A stretch of 64,000 bases of DNA from Deinococcus piscis. GTDB taxonomy: Bacteria > Deinococcota > Deinococci > Deinococcales > Deinococcaceae. This document shows, piece after piece, positions 32,179-43,287 of the stretch; within the stretch, counting starts at the first letter, position 1; each line of letters starts with the position of its first letter. The notes below the pieces were generated by a model that worked only from the letters and a program-made list of their open reading frames with translations, did no database searches and had not been told where the DNA came from. The DNA is taken from assembly GCF_014653275.1 (NCBI RefSeq), contig NZ_BNAL01000006.1:37254-101253 (forward strand), given 5' to 3'. Position numbers and translations under genes: made by a program.

Positions 32179-33431
32179 GGCCGTTCCTGGACACTGCTTT
32201 GGCTGGCCGAGGCTTGACTGGCTGACTCTTGGCCGGATGCGCTCTGCCCCCCTGCGTTCTGGCCGGTCACATTGAGGCCGTTGCCGCTAAGACTGCCTGC
32301 GCTTTCATTGTTCATGCTGTTGCCTGTGTCGCTTGGCGCGCTGGATGGCGCTGTTGCAGATGCAGAAGCCCCCGCGCTGCCAGGTTGCCATTCTTGTAAT
32401 AGATCAAGGAGGGCATTCAGGTCTGCGTCTTTCAGGTCGGGGAACGCTGGCATGCTGGCTCTCCCCTGAACAATGATTTGGGCGGCAGCGTCCCGCGTGA
32501 GGTTGGATTCCCGCAGAGAAGGCCCTAGCCCCCCATTGCCCGCCGGGCCGTGGCAGCTGGCGCAGCTGGCCGAATAGACCTCAAGTGCTGGGCTGGCCGA
32601 GTTCTGGGCGCTGCGAATGGAGCTGATGAGTTCGTCCGCGTCACGGCCCTGGGGGTCCAATTCGCGGTAGCGTTCCAGCGCGGCGAGTGCCTGCTCTTCT
32701 TCGCCAAATTTGACCAGGGCGTAGCCCAGGAGAAGCTGTGATTCGGGCTCGTCAGGGGCCAGGCTGGCGGCGGTCCGAATCAGGGCGAACGCTTGCCCAG
32801 CTTCCTGCTCACCCAGCGGCTGCCCACCCATGCTTTCGCGGTTGAGCAGCAGGGTGCCTAGCCGGCGCAGGGGCTGCGGCTGACGCGGGTCTAGCTTGAG
32901 CGACTCGGTATAGGCCCGCAGCGCCTCACCGTAGCTGCCCTGCTGAAAGGCGGCGTCACCCCAGGCGTTGTAGCTGGCGGCACTCTTGGCCGATTGGGCG
33001 GCGGACCGTAGGCCAGGGAGCTGCTGAGCGGCAGTGACCTGGCTGGCTTCGGCGGCGCCGATTCCTAGCTTTTGCCAGGCAGGGAATAAGGTCAGCGCCC
33101 CAGCCAGGGTCAGCGCCAGAGCTACGCCCCAGCCCGCGCGGGCCAAAGCTGCTGAGCGGCCCTGCGCTTGAGGTGGGGGTGGAGTCGCTGGAAGCTCATC
33201 CAGCTGGCGCAGGATGCGGGCGGCCCGCGCTTCTAGCGGCAGCCGGACTACGTCACCTGCATCGGTGTCGGGAATCTGGCGCAGCTGCGTATACAGGTCG
33301 TCACGCTGCGCTTCTAGAGCGGCCCGCTGCTCAGCCGGCGGATCAAGGACCGGGCGGGCATAGGGCAGCAAGACCAGGGCCAGCGCGGCGGCCAGCATCA
33401 GCCCCAGCAGCAGCATCAGCCCCAGGCTCAT
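32175..33431 (-). CDS. CcmI/CycH-like TPR protein fused to a c-type cytochrome domain
   Basis: 418 residues in four parts: an N-terminal membrane helix (2-24), a cytoplasmic loop and second helix (about 98-116), a periplasmic TPR region (150-265) as in CcmI, and then a class I cytochrome c domain with CASCH (C290, C293, H294) and a likely axial Met in RASMPAF (M327). The last ~65 residues are Ser/Gln/Asn/Gly-rich low complexity. CcmI normally chaperones apocytochrome c and has no haem site. Here the apocytochrome-binding TPR and a cytochrome are one chain. Both ends overlap neighbours by 4 nt. Confidence 0.88.
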   Translation of the reverse strand: MSLGLMLLLGLMLAAALALVLLPYARPVLDPPAEQRAALEAQRDDLYTQLRQIPDTDAGDVVRLPLEARAARILRQLDELPATPPPPQAQGRSAALARAGWGVALALTLAGALTLFPAWQKLGIGAAEASQVTAAQQLPGLRSAAQSAKSAASYNAWGDAAFQQGSYGEALRAYTESLKLDPRQPQPLRRLGTLLLNRESMGGQPLGEQEAGQAFALIRTAASLAPDEPESQLLLGYALVKFGEEEQALAALERYRELDPQGRDADELISSIRSAQNSASPALEVYSASCASCHGPAGNGGLGPSLRESNLTRDAAAQIIVQGRASMPAFPDLKDADLNALLDLLQEWQPGSAGASASATAPSSAPSDTGNSMNNESAGSLSGNGLNVTGQNAGGQSASGQESASQASASQSSVQERP

Positions 33432-33961
33432 GCCGGGCCGCCTTTGGTACGGCTGGGAGTGCGCCGCGCCTCACGCTGTACCTGTTCGAGGTAAGGCTGC
33501 AAGTCGGGGTCCTGCGCCGGTTCAGTCCTACGCCCAGCATCGGCGGCTGGCTTGGAGTCGGTGGCTGGGACAGCCTGAGGTCGGCGGCCCAGCGTCTGTA
33601 TTAGCCACCAGGCCCCCGCACCCAGCGCCAGGAGCGGACCTGCCCACAGCACCAAGTTGGCCCCCTGCTTGGGCGGGTCCAGCAGCACGAATTGCCCGTA
33701 GCGGGCGGCAAAATGGTCATAGATTTCGCGGTCACTCAGGCCCTGGGCCACCAGCCGCTCGACCTCGGCGCGCATTTCACGGCTGATGTCGTTGGAGCTT
33801 TCATTGATGGACTCACCCGTGCAGATGGGGCAGCGTAGGGTGTCTTGCAGCCGCTCGGCCTGGGCCTGTTGCTGCGCTGAAAGTGCCAGGGGCGCAGAGG
33901 CAAAGGCTGGGGTGCTTAGGCTCAGCAGGCCCACCAGCAGGGCGGACTGCACACGGGTCAC
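33428..33961 (-). CDS. ccmH: Cytochrome c maturation protein CcmH
   Basis: A thiol-disulfide component of the haem lyase complex. 177 residues: signal peptide (1-22), the CcmH signature [11 protein letters not shown] with C44 and C47, a three-helix periplasmic domain and one C-terminal transmembrane helix (about 103-123) with a polar tail. It overlaps the genes on both sides by 4 nt. Confidence 0.95.
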   Translation of the reverse strand: MTRVQSALLVGLLSLSTPAFASAPLALSAQQQAQAERLQDTLRCPICTGESINESSNDISREMRAEVERLVAQGLSDREIYDHFAARYGQFVLLDPPKQGANLVLWAGPLLALGAGAWWLIQTLGRRPQAVPATDSKPAADAGRRTEPAQDPDLQPYLEQVQREARRTPSRTKGGPA

Positions 33962-34548
33962 AGCGGCTCCATGCCGATAGCTTGAAGGCCTACGTTGAGC
34001 CGCGTGCGGTCCAGGCCCCCTTTGTCCTTGTGGCGAATTACGCCGTCTTTGTCAATAAAAAAAGTTTCGGGGATCGCGCCTACGCCGTAGTTGATGGCGG
34101 TGTTCAGATTGTTGTCGCGCAAGTTGGGGTAGGCCAGGGCGTACTCACGGATAAAGTCGCGGGCGTTCTGCTCATTCTTTTCCTCGAACAGGATGCCCAC
34201 CACGGCCAACCCGTCCGCTCCCTGCTGCTCGCTCAGTTCGCGGAACAGTGGCGCTTCCTCGCGGCAAGGTCCACACCACGACGCCCAGAAATTCAGCACC
34301 ACTGGCCTTCCTTTCAGCTCACTCAGGCTGACCGGGGTACCGTCCAGACTGGTCAGCTGAAAGTCGGGCGCAGGCTTGCCCACCAGCGGACCGCCAGCCG
34401 TCTCGTTGCGGGTGGGGGAGAACAGCGCGGTGCCCAGCGCCGCTACCAGTCCGAAAGCCAGCAGGGGGGGCAGCCACTTTTTCCAGGTGGGGCCGGTGTC
34501 TGCCGTGGGCTGCGTGGGGGCGGAATGGGGAGAGGTCGGTTGGGTCAT
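33958..34548 (-). CDS. ccmG: Thiol:disulfide interchange protein CcmG (DsbE)
   Basis: A membrane-anchored thioredoxin-like reductase that keeps apocytochrome cysteines reduced. 196 residues: transmembrane anchor (about 26-44), then a thioredoxin fold with active site WCGPC (C92, C95) and the cis-proline loop [10 protein letters not shown]. It lies between ccmF (23-nt gap) and ccmH (4-nt overlap). Confidence 0.96.
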   Translation of the reverse strand: MTQPTSPHSAPTQPTADTGPTWKKWLPPLLAFGLVAALGTALFSPTRNETAGGPLVGKPAPDFQLTSLDGTPVSLSELKGRPVVLNFWASWCGPCREEAPLFRELSEQQGADGLAVVGILFEEKNEQNARDFIREYALAYPNLRDNNLNTAINYGVGAIPETFFIDKDGVIRHKDKGGLDRTRLNVGLQAIGMEPL

Positions 34549-34571
34549 GGGGGTCCTTTCTGGGAGTCAAG

Positions 34572-36592
<2,021 letters not shown>

Positions 36593-36593
<1 letters not shown>

Positions 36594-37120
36594 TACTGAC
36601 CGGCTCCCTCGCTGCCGCCCGTGCTGCTCTCACCCGATTCCAGCAGCACCTTGAGCTGGTCAATATCGGCCTGGGTTTCGGGAACCTTGTACTCCTCGGA
36701 GTGCTTGACGATAAGCTCGGTGGCCTGAAAGATAGTGCCATTTCCCGCCTCTTTGTCAAAGCGGCCACGTACGATGACCCCCTGGCCTTCTTTGAACATG
36801 TCGCTCACGGCCCCGGTGTACTGGACGGGATAGGTCACGCTGCCGTCGGTCAGATCAAAGCTCAGGTTCAGGGTCTGGGGGTCGTACTTGGCGTTTTGTA
36901 CCAGACCGCCCAGGCGCAGCAGTCGGCCTTGCAGTTGGGCTTCGGCCTGCTGATACTCGCTGGGCGTCTTGAAGTATTCCAGGCTCTGGCCCAGTGACCC
37001 AAAAGCCAGCACCCCAGCCAGGGTCAGCAGGGCTCCTCCTCCCAGAATGGACGGCAGAGGGTTACGGCGGCGGCGGCGGGCACGCGGCAGTGGAGCAGGG
37101 GAGTTGAGGGGGTCGGTCAT
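36593..37120 (-). CDS. ccmE: Haem chaperone CcmE
   Basis: A periplasmic haem carrier. 175 residues: basic N-terminus, one transmembrane anchor (about 25-45), OB-fold domain and the covalent haem-binding histidine H140 in HSEEY, the family HxxxY pattern (Y144), then a flexible acidic tail. The start overlaps the ccmD stop (ATGA). Confidence 0.96.
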
Positions 37121-37296
37121 GGGGCTTGCCTCCGTTCAGACGCGGTCAGGTGGGCCTGGGCACGCTGCTCGCGCTCACGGGCCCACTGTCGCTCGGCTCT
37201 CAACCGTTGCCACAGCCACAGCAGATAGGCCGCCAGCAAACCAAAAGTCACGGCGTAGACAATCACCACATAGGTGACATATTCAGGATGATCCAC
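37117..37296 (-). CDS. ccmD: Haem exporter protein CcmD
   Basis: A small 59-residue protein read from GTG 37296, beginning VDHPEYVTYVVIVYAVTF, with one transmembrane helix and a basic/charged C-terminal tail (RLRAERQWAREREQR). CcmD stabilises the CcmC-CcmE complex. It overlaps ccmC by 14 nt and ccmE by 4 nt, which together with size and topology supports the call. Confidence 0.88.
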   Translation of the reverse strand: MDHPEYVTYVVIVYAVTFGLLAAYLLWLWQRLRAERQWAREREQRAQAHLTASERRQAP

Positions 37297-38035
37297 GGGC
37301 CACCTCCAGATCGTGCGTGGCTTGGGCGGGGAGCTCGGCCATCAGTTCATCTTCTTCGCGGGCGTCTGCCAGAGCGGCAATCTTGGCGCGCACGCGCAGC
37401 AGGTACAGGTACATCAGCGTAAACGTCACCACGCCTGCCAGCAGAATCCAGCCATAGATGGGCGAGGCGGCAAAATCGGGGCTGCCCAGCAGCTTGAGGG
37501 TCTGCGTCTGGTGTACACCGCGCCACCACTCCACCGCCATATAGTTGACCGGCACGTAGAGGGTGCCCATCAGCCCGATCACGGCGGCCACGCGGGCGCG
37601 GCGGTCACGTTCGTCAATCAGGCTGCGAATCAGCAGGTAGCCGCCGTAAATGACCAGGCTCAGCGCAGTGGTGGTCAGCCGGGCGTCCCACACCCAGTAG
37701 GTGCCCCAAGTCGGCTTGGCCCACAGCATGCCGCCCACCAGGGTAGAAACGGTAAACAGCACACCCAGCTCGGCCGAAGCCAGCGCCAGCCGGTCGTACC
37801 GCAGGTTGCGCTTGAGCAGATACAGCAGCCCGAACAGCCCGGTGCCGAAATAGGCCAGGTAGCTGAGCCAGGCCGCCGGCACATGCACGAACAGCAGGCG
37901 GACCAGCACACCCTGATTCTGATCGGGCGGGGCCCCCAGGCCCAGATAGAGGGTCACCAACAGGCTGAGGGCCGTGGCCCAGCCCAGCAGCGGGGTCAGG
38001 CGGTCAGCGGGAGAAGAAGCAGAGGTATAGGTCAT
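37283..38035 (-). CDS. ccmC: Haem exporter/handling protein CcmC
   Basis: 250 residues with six transmembrane helices and the WWD motif (WGTYWVWDARLT) that presents haem to CcmE. The ATG at 38035 begins MTYTSASSPADRL; the longer frame to 38080 enters a repeat array. It is the first gene of the ccm operon. CcmA and CcmB, the ABC partners in system I, are not beside it. Confidence 0.95.
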   Translation of the reverse strand: MTYTSASSPADRLTPLLGWATALSLLVTLYLGLGAPPDQNQGVLVRLLFVHVPAAWLSYLAYFGTGLFGLLYLLKRNLRYDRLALASAELGVLFTVSTLVGGMLWAKPTWGTYWVWDARLTTTALSLVIYGGYLLIRSLIDERDRRARVAAVIGLMGTLYVPVNYMAVEWWRGVHQTQTLKLLGSPDFAASPIYGWILLAGVVTFTLMYLYLLRVRAKIAALADAREEDELMAELPAQATHDLEVARGSS

Positions 38036-38045
38036 AGAGAAATTC

Positions 38046-38109
38046 CAATGTAGCCAAAGAACAATTGAGCCAGGGAGCAATGTAGCCAGAGGGCCATGTA
38101 TCTAGAGAA
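38046..38109. repeat. Four degenerate 16-bp tandem repeats upstream of ccmC
   Basis: Units at 38046, 38062, 38078 and 38094, exactly 16 bp apart: CAATGTAGCCAAAGAA, CAATTGAGCCAGGGAG, CAATGTAGCCAGAGGG, CCATGTATCTAGAGAA. The first three share CAATxxAGCCA. They end 10 bp before the ccmC ATG. A regulator-binding array is a reasonable guess; on the minus strand they also contain TACATT, a -10-like hexamer. Confidence 0.7.
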
Positions 38110-38379
38110 AGTGCGGCCTAAAGACCTGTAGGAAGCGCCCAAGGAGGCTCAGGCGCAGTGGATGCAGGATGGCACTACCGGGTTAAAGCGTTGCGTGAAG
38201 CGTGGACGATGCCGAACAAGCAGCCGAGTGCAGGAGTCCTGCGTGTAGAATCCTGCCCCAGCAGACCACATGGCCGGGCTGAGCGGCAAGGAAAGGAGTC
38301 CCAATCTTCTACTTGAGCCAGTCCGTGCCCCGGAACCCTGGCTAAAGGCCCGGTTCAGAACGCCGCCCGGCAGCCTCCC

Positions 38380-38385
38380 TACACT
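38380..38385 (+). promoter_or_regulatory. -10 element (TACACT) for leaderless rhomboid gene
   Basis: TACACT ends 6 nt before the ATG at 38392. Confidence 0.5.
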
Positions 38386-38391
38386 GGGGAG

Positions 38392-39015
38392 ATGACCCGC
38401 TCTCCTGTCCGGCCCCGTCCCGCTCCGCCTTCTTCGCCTGTCAAGCGGCCCCAGACGGTGTCGGCGGCGTTGGTCACGGCCCTGCTGATCGGGCTGATTT
38501 GGATTCAGGAATTCATAGATCAGCTGCTGCCCGGGCTGCGGCTGGACAATCTGGGCATCTGGCCGCGTGACTCGGGTAGCTGGTGGCACATCTTCACGGC
38601 TCCGTTCCTGCACGGCGGCTGGGGGCACCTGATCGCCAATACTGTCCCGCTGGCGACCCTGGCGTTTATGTCGGCGGTGCGCTCGGTGCAAAGGTTTCTG
38701 GCGGCCACCTTCATCATTACGCTGGTGGGTGGGGGGCTGATCTGGCTGCTGGCCCGTGGCGGGAGCGTCCACCTGGGGGCCAGCATTCTGATTTTCGGGT
38801 ATTTCGCTTATCTGCTGGGAGTGGGTTGGTGGGAGCGTACCCCGGCGGCCATCGGGGTGGCAGTCATTGCGGCGGTGCTGTATGGGGGCATCTTGTGGGG
38901 TGTGCTGCCCACCGACCCGCGCATTTCCTTTGAGGGCCACCTCTTTGGCTTTATCGGCGGTTTGGTGGCGGCGGCGATGCTCCACCGGCCCCGGCCTCCG
39001 CGTTCGCTGGCTTGA
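38392..39015 (+). CDS. Rhomboid intramembrane serine protease
   Basis: 207 residues, about six transmembrane helices after a proline-rich cytoplasmic N-terminus. The catalytic dyad is S131 in LGASILIFG (family GxSx) and H183 in [10 protein letters not shown]; the conserved HxxxN (H79, N83) is present. It cleaves membrane-protein helices; the substrate is unknown. It starts at 38392, 6 nt after TACACT. Confidence 0.92.
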   Translation: MTRSPVRPRPAPPSSPVKRPQTVSAALVTALLIGLIWIQEFIDQLLPGLRLDNLGIWPRDSGSWWHIFTAPFLHGGWGHLIANTVPLATLAFMSAVRSVQRFLAATFIITLVGGGLIWLLARGGSVHLGASILIFGYFAYLLGVGWWERTPAAIGVAVIAAVLYGGILWGVLPTDPRISFEGHLFGFIGGLVAAAMLHRPRPPRSLA

Positions 39016-39025
39016 GCAGGCGTGG

Positions 39026-39670
39026 TCAGTCCAGCGTGACCTGGCCGCCCGGCGTGGCGAAGGTGGCCCGCAGCTGCGGCTGCTGGGCCCAGCCTGCCCG
39101 GATGTCTGCACCCTGATTGTTGCCGGTCCAGTGCCGCAGGCGTTCTGGCTGTGGCCCTAGCAGGTCTAGCGTCTGCAGTGTGACGCCGCTGAGTGGCAAG
39201 GTGCCCGCAGGCGAGAGAGTCTCCCACGCAATCAGGCTGGGCTCTACGCCGCCGCCTGGGAGCGAACCGTCTGCCGGCACGGTCAGCTGCCAGCGAGCAT
39301 GGCCGCGTTCCAGGGGGAGGGCCAGGGGATGGCCGCTCAGTGTGGGAACCGCAGCCACCCAGTGAATCAACCGGGGACGCTCAGCCAGCCGCGCCTGCAT
39401 GGCGGGCATGTCCAGTTCAAACCAGCGGGGGCCAGTCGGTGCCGGTGCCGCCGGATCTATGGCGATGACTTCCAGGTAGCAGCGGCCTGAGCCGGGCAGG
39501 TCTAGGCCCAGTAGCCGGTTGTGGGTGCCGAAGCGGGGATGCTGGCCCCCCGGCTCCATCGGGACGCCTAGCCTCGCTTCTAGCCAGGCCTGAGCGCTGC
39601 CCAGGTCGCGGGCGGCGAAGACAAGATGGTCCAGGCTCCAGGTGGCGGGCGGCAGGGACAGTATGGGCAT
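39026..39670 (-). CDS. VOC/glyoxalase-like domain protein
   Basis: A 214-residue protein of the glyoxalase-like (VOC superfamily, PF13468-type) group, recognisable from TWSLDHLVFAARDL near the start and GPRWFELDMPAMQARL. Such proteins bind a metal and small substrate, but the reaction is unknown. The ATG at 39670 is preferred; the frame to 39709 adds residues with no family character. TAGCTT lies 5 nt before the ATG. It is convergent with the rhomboid gene. Confidence 0.8.
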   Translation of the reverse strand: MPILSLPPATWSLDHLVFAARDLGSAQAWLEARLGVPMEPGGQHPRFGTHNRLLGLDLPGSGRCYLEVIAIDPAAPAPTGPRWFELDMPAMQARLAERPRLIHWVAAVPTLSGHPLALPLERGHARWQLTVPADGSLPGGGVEPSLIAWETLSPAGTLPLSGVTLQTLDLLGPQPERLRHWTGNNQGADIRAGWAQQPQLRATFATPGGQVTLD

Positions 39671-39771
39671 ACGGCAAGCTAACGCAGGAGGATGTGCTGA
39701 GCACTGCACCCTGTGAAAATCCTCATCTGCGTGGAGGGGCGTGCTGCGCCTGACCTATGGTGAGAAGCAAG

Positions 39772-40344
39772 ATGAAACTGTATACCAAGACCGGCGACAA
39801 GGGCGAAACCGGGCTCTATGGCACGGACCGGGTCAGCAAAGCGCACCCCCGCGTAGAGGCCTACGGCACGGTGGATGAGCTGAACAGCGTGCTGGGTGTG
39901 GTGCGTGCGGCGCTGCATGGGGAGGCTTCGGCCCGTGATGACCTGGACCGTGATTTGGAGTATCTGCAAAATGCGCTGTTTGACCTGGGCGCGGACCTGG
40001 CGACCCGCGCGGACAGCCGCTATCAGGCCAAGCTGGTGCGGATAGATGCTGAGGACGCGGCGACGTTGGAAGCGATGATTGACCGCTATCAGGTGGAGGC
40101 ACCGCCCTTTACGGGCTTTGTGCATCCGGGTGGGACCCTGGCTGCCGCGCATTTGCAGGTCGCCCGAGCCGTGGCCCGCCGCGCTGAGCGTGAAGTGATT
40201 CGCCTGGGTGCGGAGGAGGAGTACAACTCTGCTGTGCAGATTTACCTCAACCGCCTGTCTGACCTGCTGTTTATCATGGCGCGTGCGCTGAATGCCCGCG
40301 CTGGGGTACCGGAAGAAGGCTGGCTGGTCGGTGGTCGGCGTTAG
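39772..40344 (+). CDS. PduO-type cob(I)alamin adenosyltransferase
   Basis: Makes adenosylcobalamin from cob(I)alamin and ATP. 190 residues with the N-terminal ATP-binding KTGDKGETGLYG, the VDELNSVLG motif and the late RLSDLLFIMAR helix containing the conserved Arg. I start at the ATG at 39772 (MKLYTKTGD), the family N-terminus; an ATG at 39757 lies inside a possible -10 (TATGGT). No other cobalamin genes are nearby. Confidence 0.95.
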   Translation: MKLYTKTGDKGETGLYGTDRVSKAHPRVEAYGTVDELNSVLGVVRAALHGEASARDDLDRDLEYLQNALFDLGADLATRADSRYQAKLVRIDAEDAATLEAMIDRYQVEAPPFTGFVHPGGTLAAAHLQVARAVARRAEREVIRLGAEEEYNSAVQIYLNRLSDLLFIMARALNARAGVPEEGWLVGGRR

Positions 40345-40381
40345 GGCAGCCCAGCGGAGGCCGGGCCTAGACTCGCTCGTT

Positions 40382-40387
40382 TAGACT
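40382..40387 (+). promoter_or_regulatory. -10 element (TAGACT) for leaderless glgB
   Basis: TAGACT ends 7 nt before the glgB ATG at 40395. Confidence 0.5.
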
Positions 40388-40394
40388 GGCCGGT

Positions 40395-42290
40395 ATGTCA
40401 AGCCAAGCTTCTGCCTTTCCGCTGCCGCTGGAACAAGACTTTCTGCACAAGCTGGCCAGCGCTGACCTGGTCCGGCCTGACCACTTGTTGGGGGCCCATC
40501 CGGTGATTCAGGGAGGGGTGCCGGGTGTGCGCTTTGCGGTGTGGGCCCCGCAGGCCCAGGGTATCCACGTGGTGGGCGACTTCAACGGCTGGCAGGAAGA
40601 TCATTCCCTAGAGCGGCTGGATTACGGCTACTGGGGCACTTTCGTGCCGGGGGCGCAGGCCGGGCAGCTGTACAAGTTCCGCATTCAGGGAGCCGATGGC
40701 CGCACGGTGGACCGGATTGACCCCTACGCCCGCGCCTTTGAGGCCCCGCCCGCCACAGCCAGCGTCATCTGGACAGACGACTATCAGTGGCAGGACGCCG
40801 AGTGGATGGCGCGCCGCAGCGCCCGCCAGGATGGGCCAGTCAGCATCTACGAAGTGCATGTGGGCTCGTGGCGCTACGGTGACCAGGGCCAGCCGCTGGG
40901 CTACCGCGAGCTGGCGCATCAGCTGGCCGATTACGTACAGGACATGGGCTTTACCCATGTGGAGCTGATGGGCGCGATGGCGCATCCCTTTTACGGGTCG
41001 TGGGGCTATCAGGTGACTGGCTACTATGCTCCGGCAGCGCGTCAGGGCACACCGGAGGACTTCAAGTATCTGGTGGATTACCTGCACAGGCGCGGCATCG
41101 GGGTGATTCTGGACTGGGTACCGGGCCATTTCCCCACCGACGATCACGCCCTGGCGCACTACGACGGCGCCCCGCTGTACGAGTACGCCGACCCGCGCAA
41201 GGGCTTTCACTATGACTGGAACACCCACATCTTCGACTATGGCCGCAACGAAGTGGTGATGTTCCTGGTCGGTTCGGCGCTGAAGTGGCTGCAAGACTTT
41301 CACATTGACGGCCTGCGGGTGGACGCAGTGGCCTCCATGCTGTACCTGGATTTCTCGCGCACCGAGTGGATTCCCAATATTCACGGGGGGCGCGAGAACC
41401 TCGAAGCCATCGCTTTTCTGCGGCGGCTGAATGAAGTGGTGCACCACATGGCCCCCGGCTGCATGATGGTGGCCGAGGAAAGTACGGCATTTCCGGGCGT
41501 CACCCACCCCACGCCGCAGGGCCTGGGCTTTGACTACAAATGGGCGATGGGCTGGATGAACGATTCTCTGGCTTACTTGGAGCAAGACCCCCTATACCGC
41601 CGCTACGACCACCACAAAATTACCTTTTTTAACGTGTACCGCAGCACCGAGCACTTTGTCCTTGCCATCAGCCACGATGAGGTGGTTCATGGCAAGAAGC
41701 CGCTGGTGCTCAAGGCCCCCGGCGACTGGGAGCAGCAGCGGGCAGGTCTGCGGGCGTTTTATGCCTACATGTGGTCCACGCCCGGCAAGAAACTGCTGTT
41801 TATGGGCCAGGAGTTTGCCCACTCACAGGAATGGAACCATGACGTGGCATTGCCCTGGGACAAGGCGGTCTGGCCGGACCATGCGGGCGTGGCCGAGCTG
41901 GTGCGCGAGCTGAACCGCCTGTATACCGAGCGCCCCGATTGGTACGCGTCTGACACCCAGCCCGCCGGGCAACAGTGGCTGAGCGGTGACGACGCCGAAA
42001 ACAGCGTGTACGTGTACCGCCGCCTGGACGAAACCACTGGCCGGTCCAGTGTCGTGATTCTCAACATGACCCCGGTGTACCGCAGGGACTACCATGTGCC
42101 GGTGCCGCAGGCAGGGGAATACCGCTATGTCCTGAACACTGATGAAGGCCGCTTCGGGGGCTGGAGCCATGAGGTGGGTGACCCCCGCGCCTGGGAAGAA
42201 CCGCTGCTTGGTCAGCCTGCGCGGCTCTCGCTGAACCTGCCGCCGCTGAGTGCGCTGGTGCTGGAACCCAGCGGTGGGCAAGGCGAATAG
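40395..42290 (+). CDS. glgB: 1,4-alpha-glucan branching enzyme
   Basis: A GH13 enzyme that makes alpha-1,6 branches in glycogen. 631 residues: N-terminal CBM48 (about 30-125, GVRFAVWAPQAQGIHVVGDFNGW), a TIM barrel with the catalytic Asp in DGLRVDAVASMLY, the acid Glu in MVAEEST, the transition-state Asp in ISHDEVVHGKK, and a C-terminal beta domain. It is the short form lacking the extra N1 domain of E. coli GlgB. A small membrane-protein gene follows 9 bp later. Confidence 0.97.
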   Translation: MSSQASAFPLPLEQDFLHKLASADLVRPDHLLGAHPVIQGGVPGVRFAVWAPQAQGIHVVGDFNGWQEDHSLERLDYGYWGTFVPGAQAGQLYKFRIQGADGRTVDRIDPYARAFEAPPATASVIWTDDYQWQDAEWMARRSARQDGPVSIYEVHVGSWRYGDQGQPLGYRELAHQLADYVQDMGFTHVELMGAMAHPFYGSWGYQVTGYYAPAARQGTPEDFKYLVDYLHRRGIGVILDWVPGHFPTDDHALAHYDGAPLYEYADPRKGFHYDWNTHIFDYGRNEVVMFLVGSALKWLQDFHIDGLRVDAVASMLYLDFSRTEWIPNIHGGRENLEAIAFLRRLNEVVHHMAPGCMMVAEESTAFPGVTHPTPQGLGFDYKWAMGWMNDSLAYLEQDPLYRRYDHHKITFFNVYRSTEHFVLAISHDEVVHGKKPLVLKAPGDWEQQRAGLRAFYAYMWSTPGKKLLFMGQEFAHSQEWNHDVALPWDKAVWPDHAGVAELVRELNRLYTERPDWYASDTQPAGQQWLSGDDAENSVYVYRRLDETTGRSSVVILNMTPVYRRDYHVPVPQAGEYRYVLNTDEGRFGGWSHEVGDPRAWEEPLLGQPARLSLNLPPLSALVLEPSGGQGE

Positions 42291-42299
42291 GACGAAGGC

Positions 42300-42569
42300 A
42301 TGGCGCAGAGTGAACCGCCGCCTCCCGCTCCTGACCTGCTGTGGCAACTGAGTTTTGTGTTGTTGCTGGCGGCAGGGCTGAGCCTGCTGTCGCCTCTGCT
42401 GGGTGGACCCATGCCGCCACTGGGCGCTGTGGCTGCCCTGCTGGGGCTGCGGCTGGCGCTTCAGGTGTGGCGGGCCGTGCAGTTTGGCGAGCGGCGGCAA
42501 CTTCCCGCTCTGCTGCTGACTGCACTGCTGCTCGGCATGCTGTTTTGGCAAGCTGTTCCGCGGGGCTAA
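42300..42569 (+). CDS. Small hydrophobic membrane protein, unknown
   Basis: 89 residues: a Pro-rich N-terminus, then three hydrophobic segments (about 17-35, 39-57, 68-85), strongly Leu-rich. I do not recognise a family. It starts 9 bp after glgB, so it is probably co-transcribed; the ribosome binding site is weak. The coding case rests on position and membrane-like composition. Confidence 0.5.
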   Translation: MAQSEPPPPAPDLLWQLSFVLLLAAGLSLLSPLLGGPMPPLGAVAALLGLRLALQVWRAVQFGERRQLPALLLTALLLGMLFWQAVPRG

Positions 42570-42621
42570 TTTCCGTGCTTTGAGGTAAAAGTGTGACAGC
42601 TGTTCCCGTATGCTGGGCAGC

Positions 42622-43002
42622 ATGCAGGTTCTGCTCGCACTGTTCGCACTGATTGTCGGAGGACTTTATTTCACGGTGGGGCTGCGGCTGGGGGCCGTCA
42701 CGATGATGCCCACCCAGATGTACGCCGCCAAAAAAGAAGGTATTTACACCTTCCGCACCACTGAGCAGGGCAACCGGGTTGGGGTGTCGGGGACCTGCGT
42801 GGCCACCAAGGGCAGCGCCAACTTTTACATGCTGGGCGCAGACGGCACGGTGCAGCAGAGTGCCAGCTGTGTGCCCGGCCAGCCCTGGGCCATCAACCTG
42901 ATGGCGGGCGGCCCTCCCGGGTTTTACCGGCTGAAGGTGGAGTACAACAACTTTACCGGCAAAATTGATCTCACCGAGGAGCGGGCAGGCGGCACCTACT
43001 AA
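42622..43002 (+). CDS. Small exported or membrane-anchored protein, unknown
   Basis: 126 residues: an N-terminal hydrophobic helix (MQVLLALFALIVGGLYFTVG), then a beta-rich domain with two cysteines (in SGTCVATKG and SASCVPGQP) that could form a disulfide, and a C-terminal VEYNNFTGKIDL. No family recognised. TATGCT (42609-42614) lies 7 nt before the ATG at 42622, so I use this start rather than the ATG at 42610. Confidence 0.7.
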   Translation: MQVLLALFALIVGGLYFTVGLRLGAVTMMPTQMYAAKKEGIYTFRTTEQGNRVGVSGTCVATKGSANFYMLGADGTVQQSASCVPGQPWAINLMAGGPPGFYRLKVEYNNFTGKIDLTEERAGGTY

Positions 43003-43006
43003 GCAG

Positions 43007-43020
43007 CCGCCTACAGGCGG
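43007..43020 (+). terminator. Small hairpin after the unknown exported-protein gene
   Basis: CCGCC-TACA-GGCGG 4 nt after the stop codon, followed by a pyrimidine-rich stretch. Weak terminator candidate. Confidence 0.35.
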
Positions 43021-43287
43021 TCCATCTTCTCCCTGAACGTAGCGGGTAGAGCAGACCCCACAGGACGGAACAGAGCGTGGCCAAAATAGTGACGTGAAGA
43101 GTTTTCAGACACACTTTAGGGAATTTGCCCCTGACCGCGCCATTTGGTCTTCCAAAACCCACAGCAGCGAACGGTGCTCAAGGCGGCCTCTATGCGCCCG
43201 CTCCCTGCGGTGCGTCGGGGCGCTGGCGGCAGCGGGGCCCCGGCGGCGCGGCGCATGTCCAGCCGGGGGCGCTATGGTAGAGGCCAA

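Larger units (their letters stand above)
38036..38391. other. 356-bp gap between divergent ccmC and rhomboid genes
   Basis: It contains the 16-bp repeat array near ccmC and TACACT in front of the rhomboid gene at the other end. The middle (38110-38370) shows no convincing gene, RNA or strong hairpin. Confidence 0.5.
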
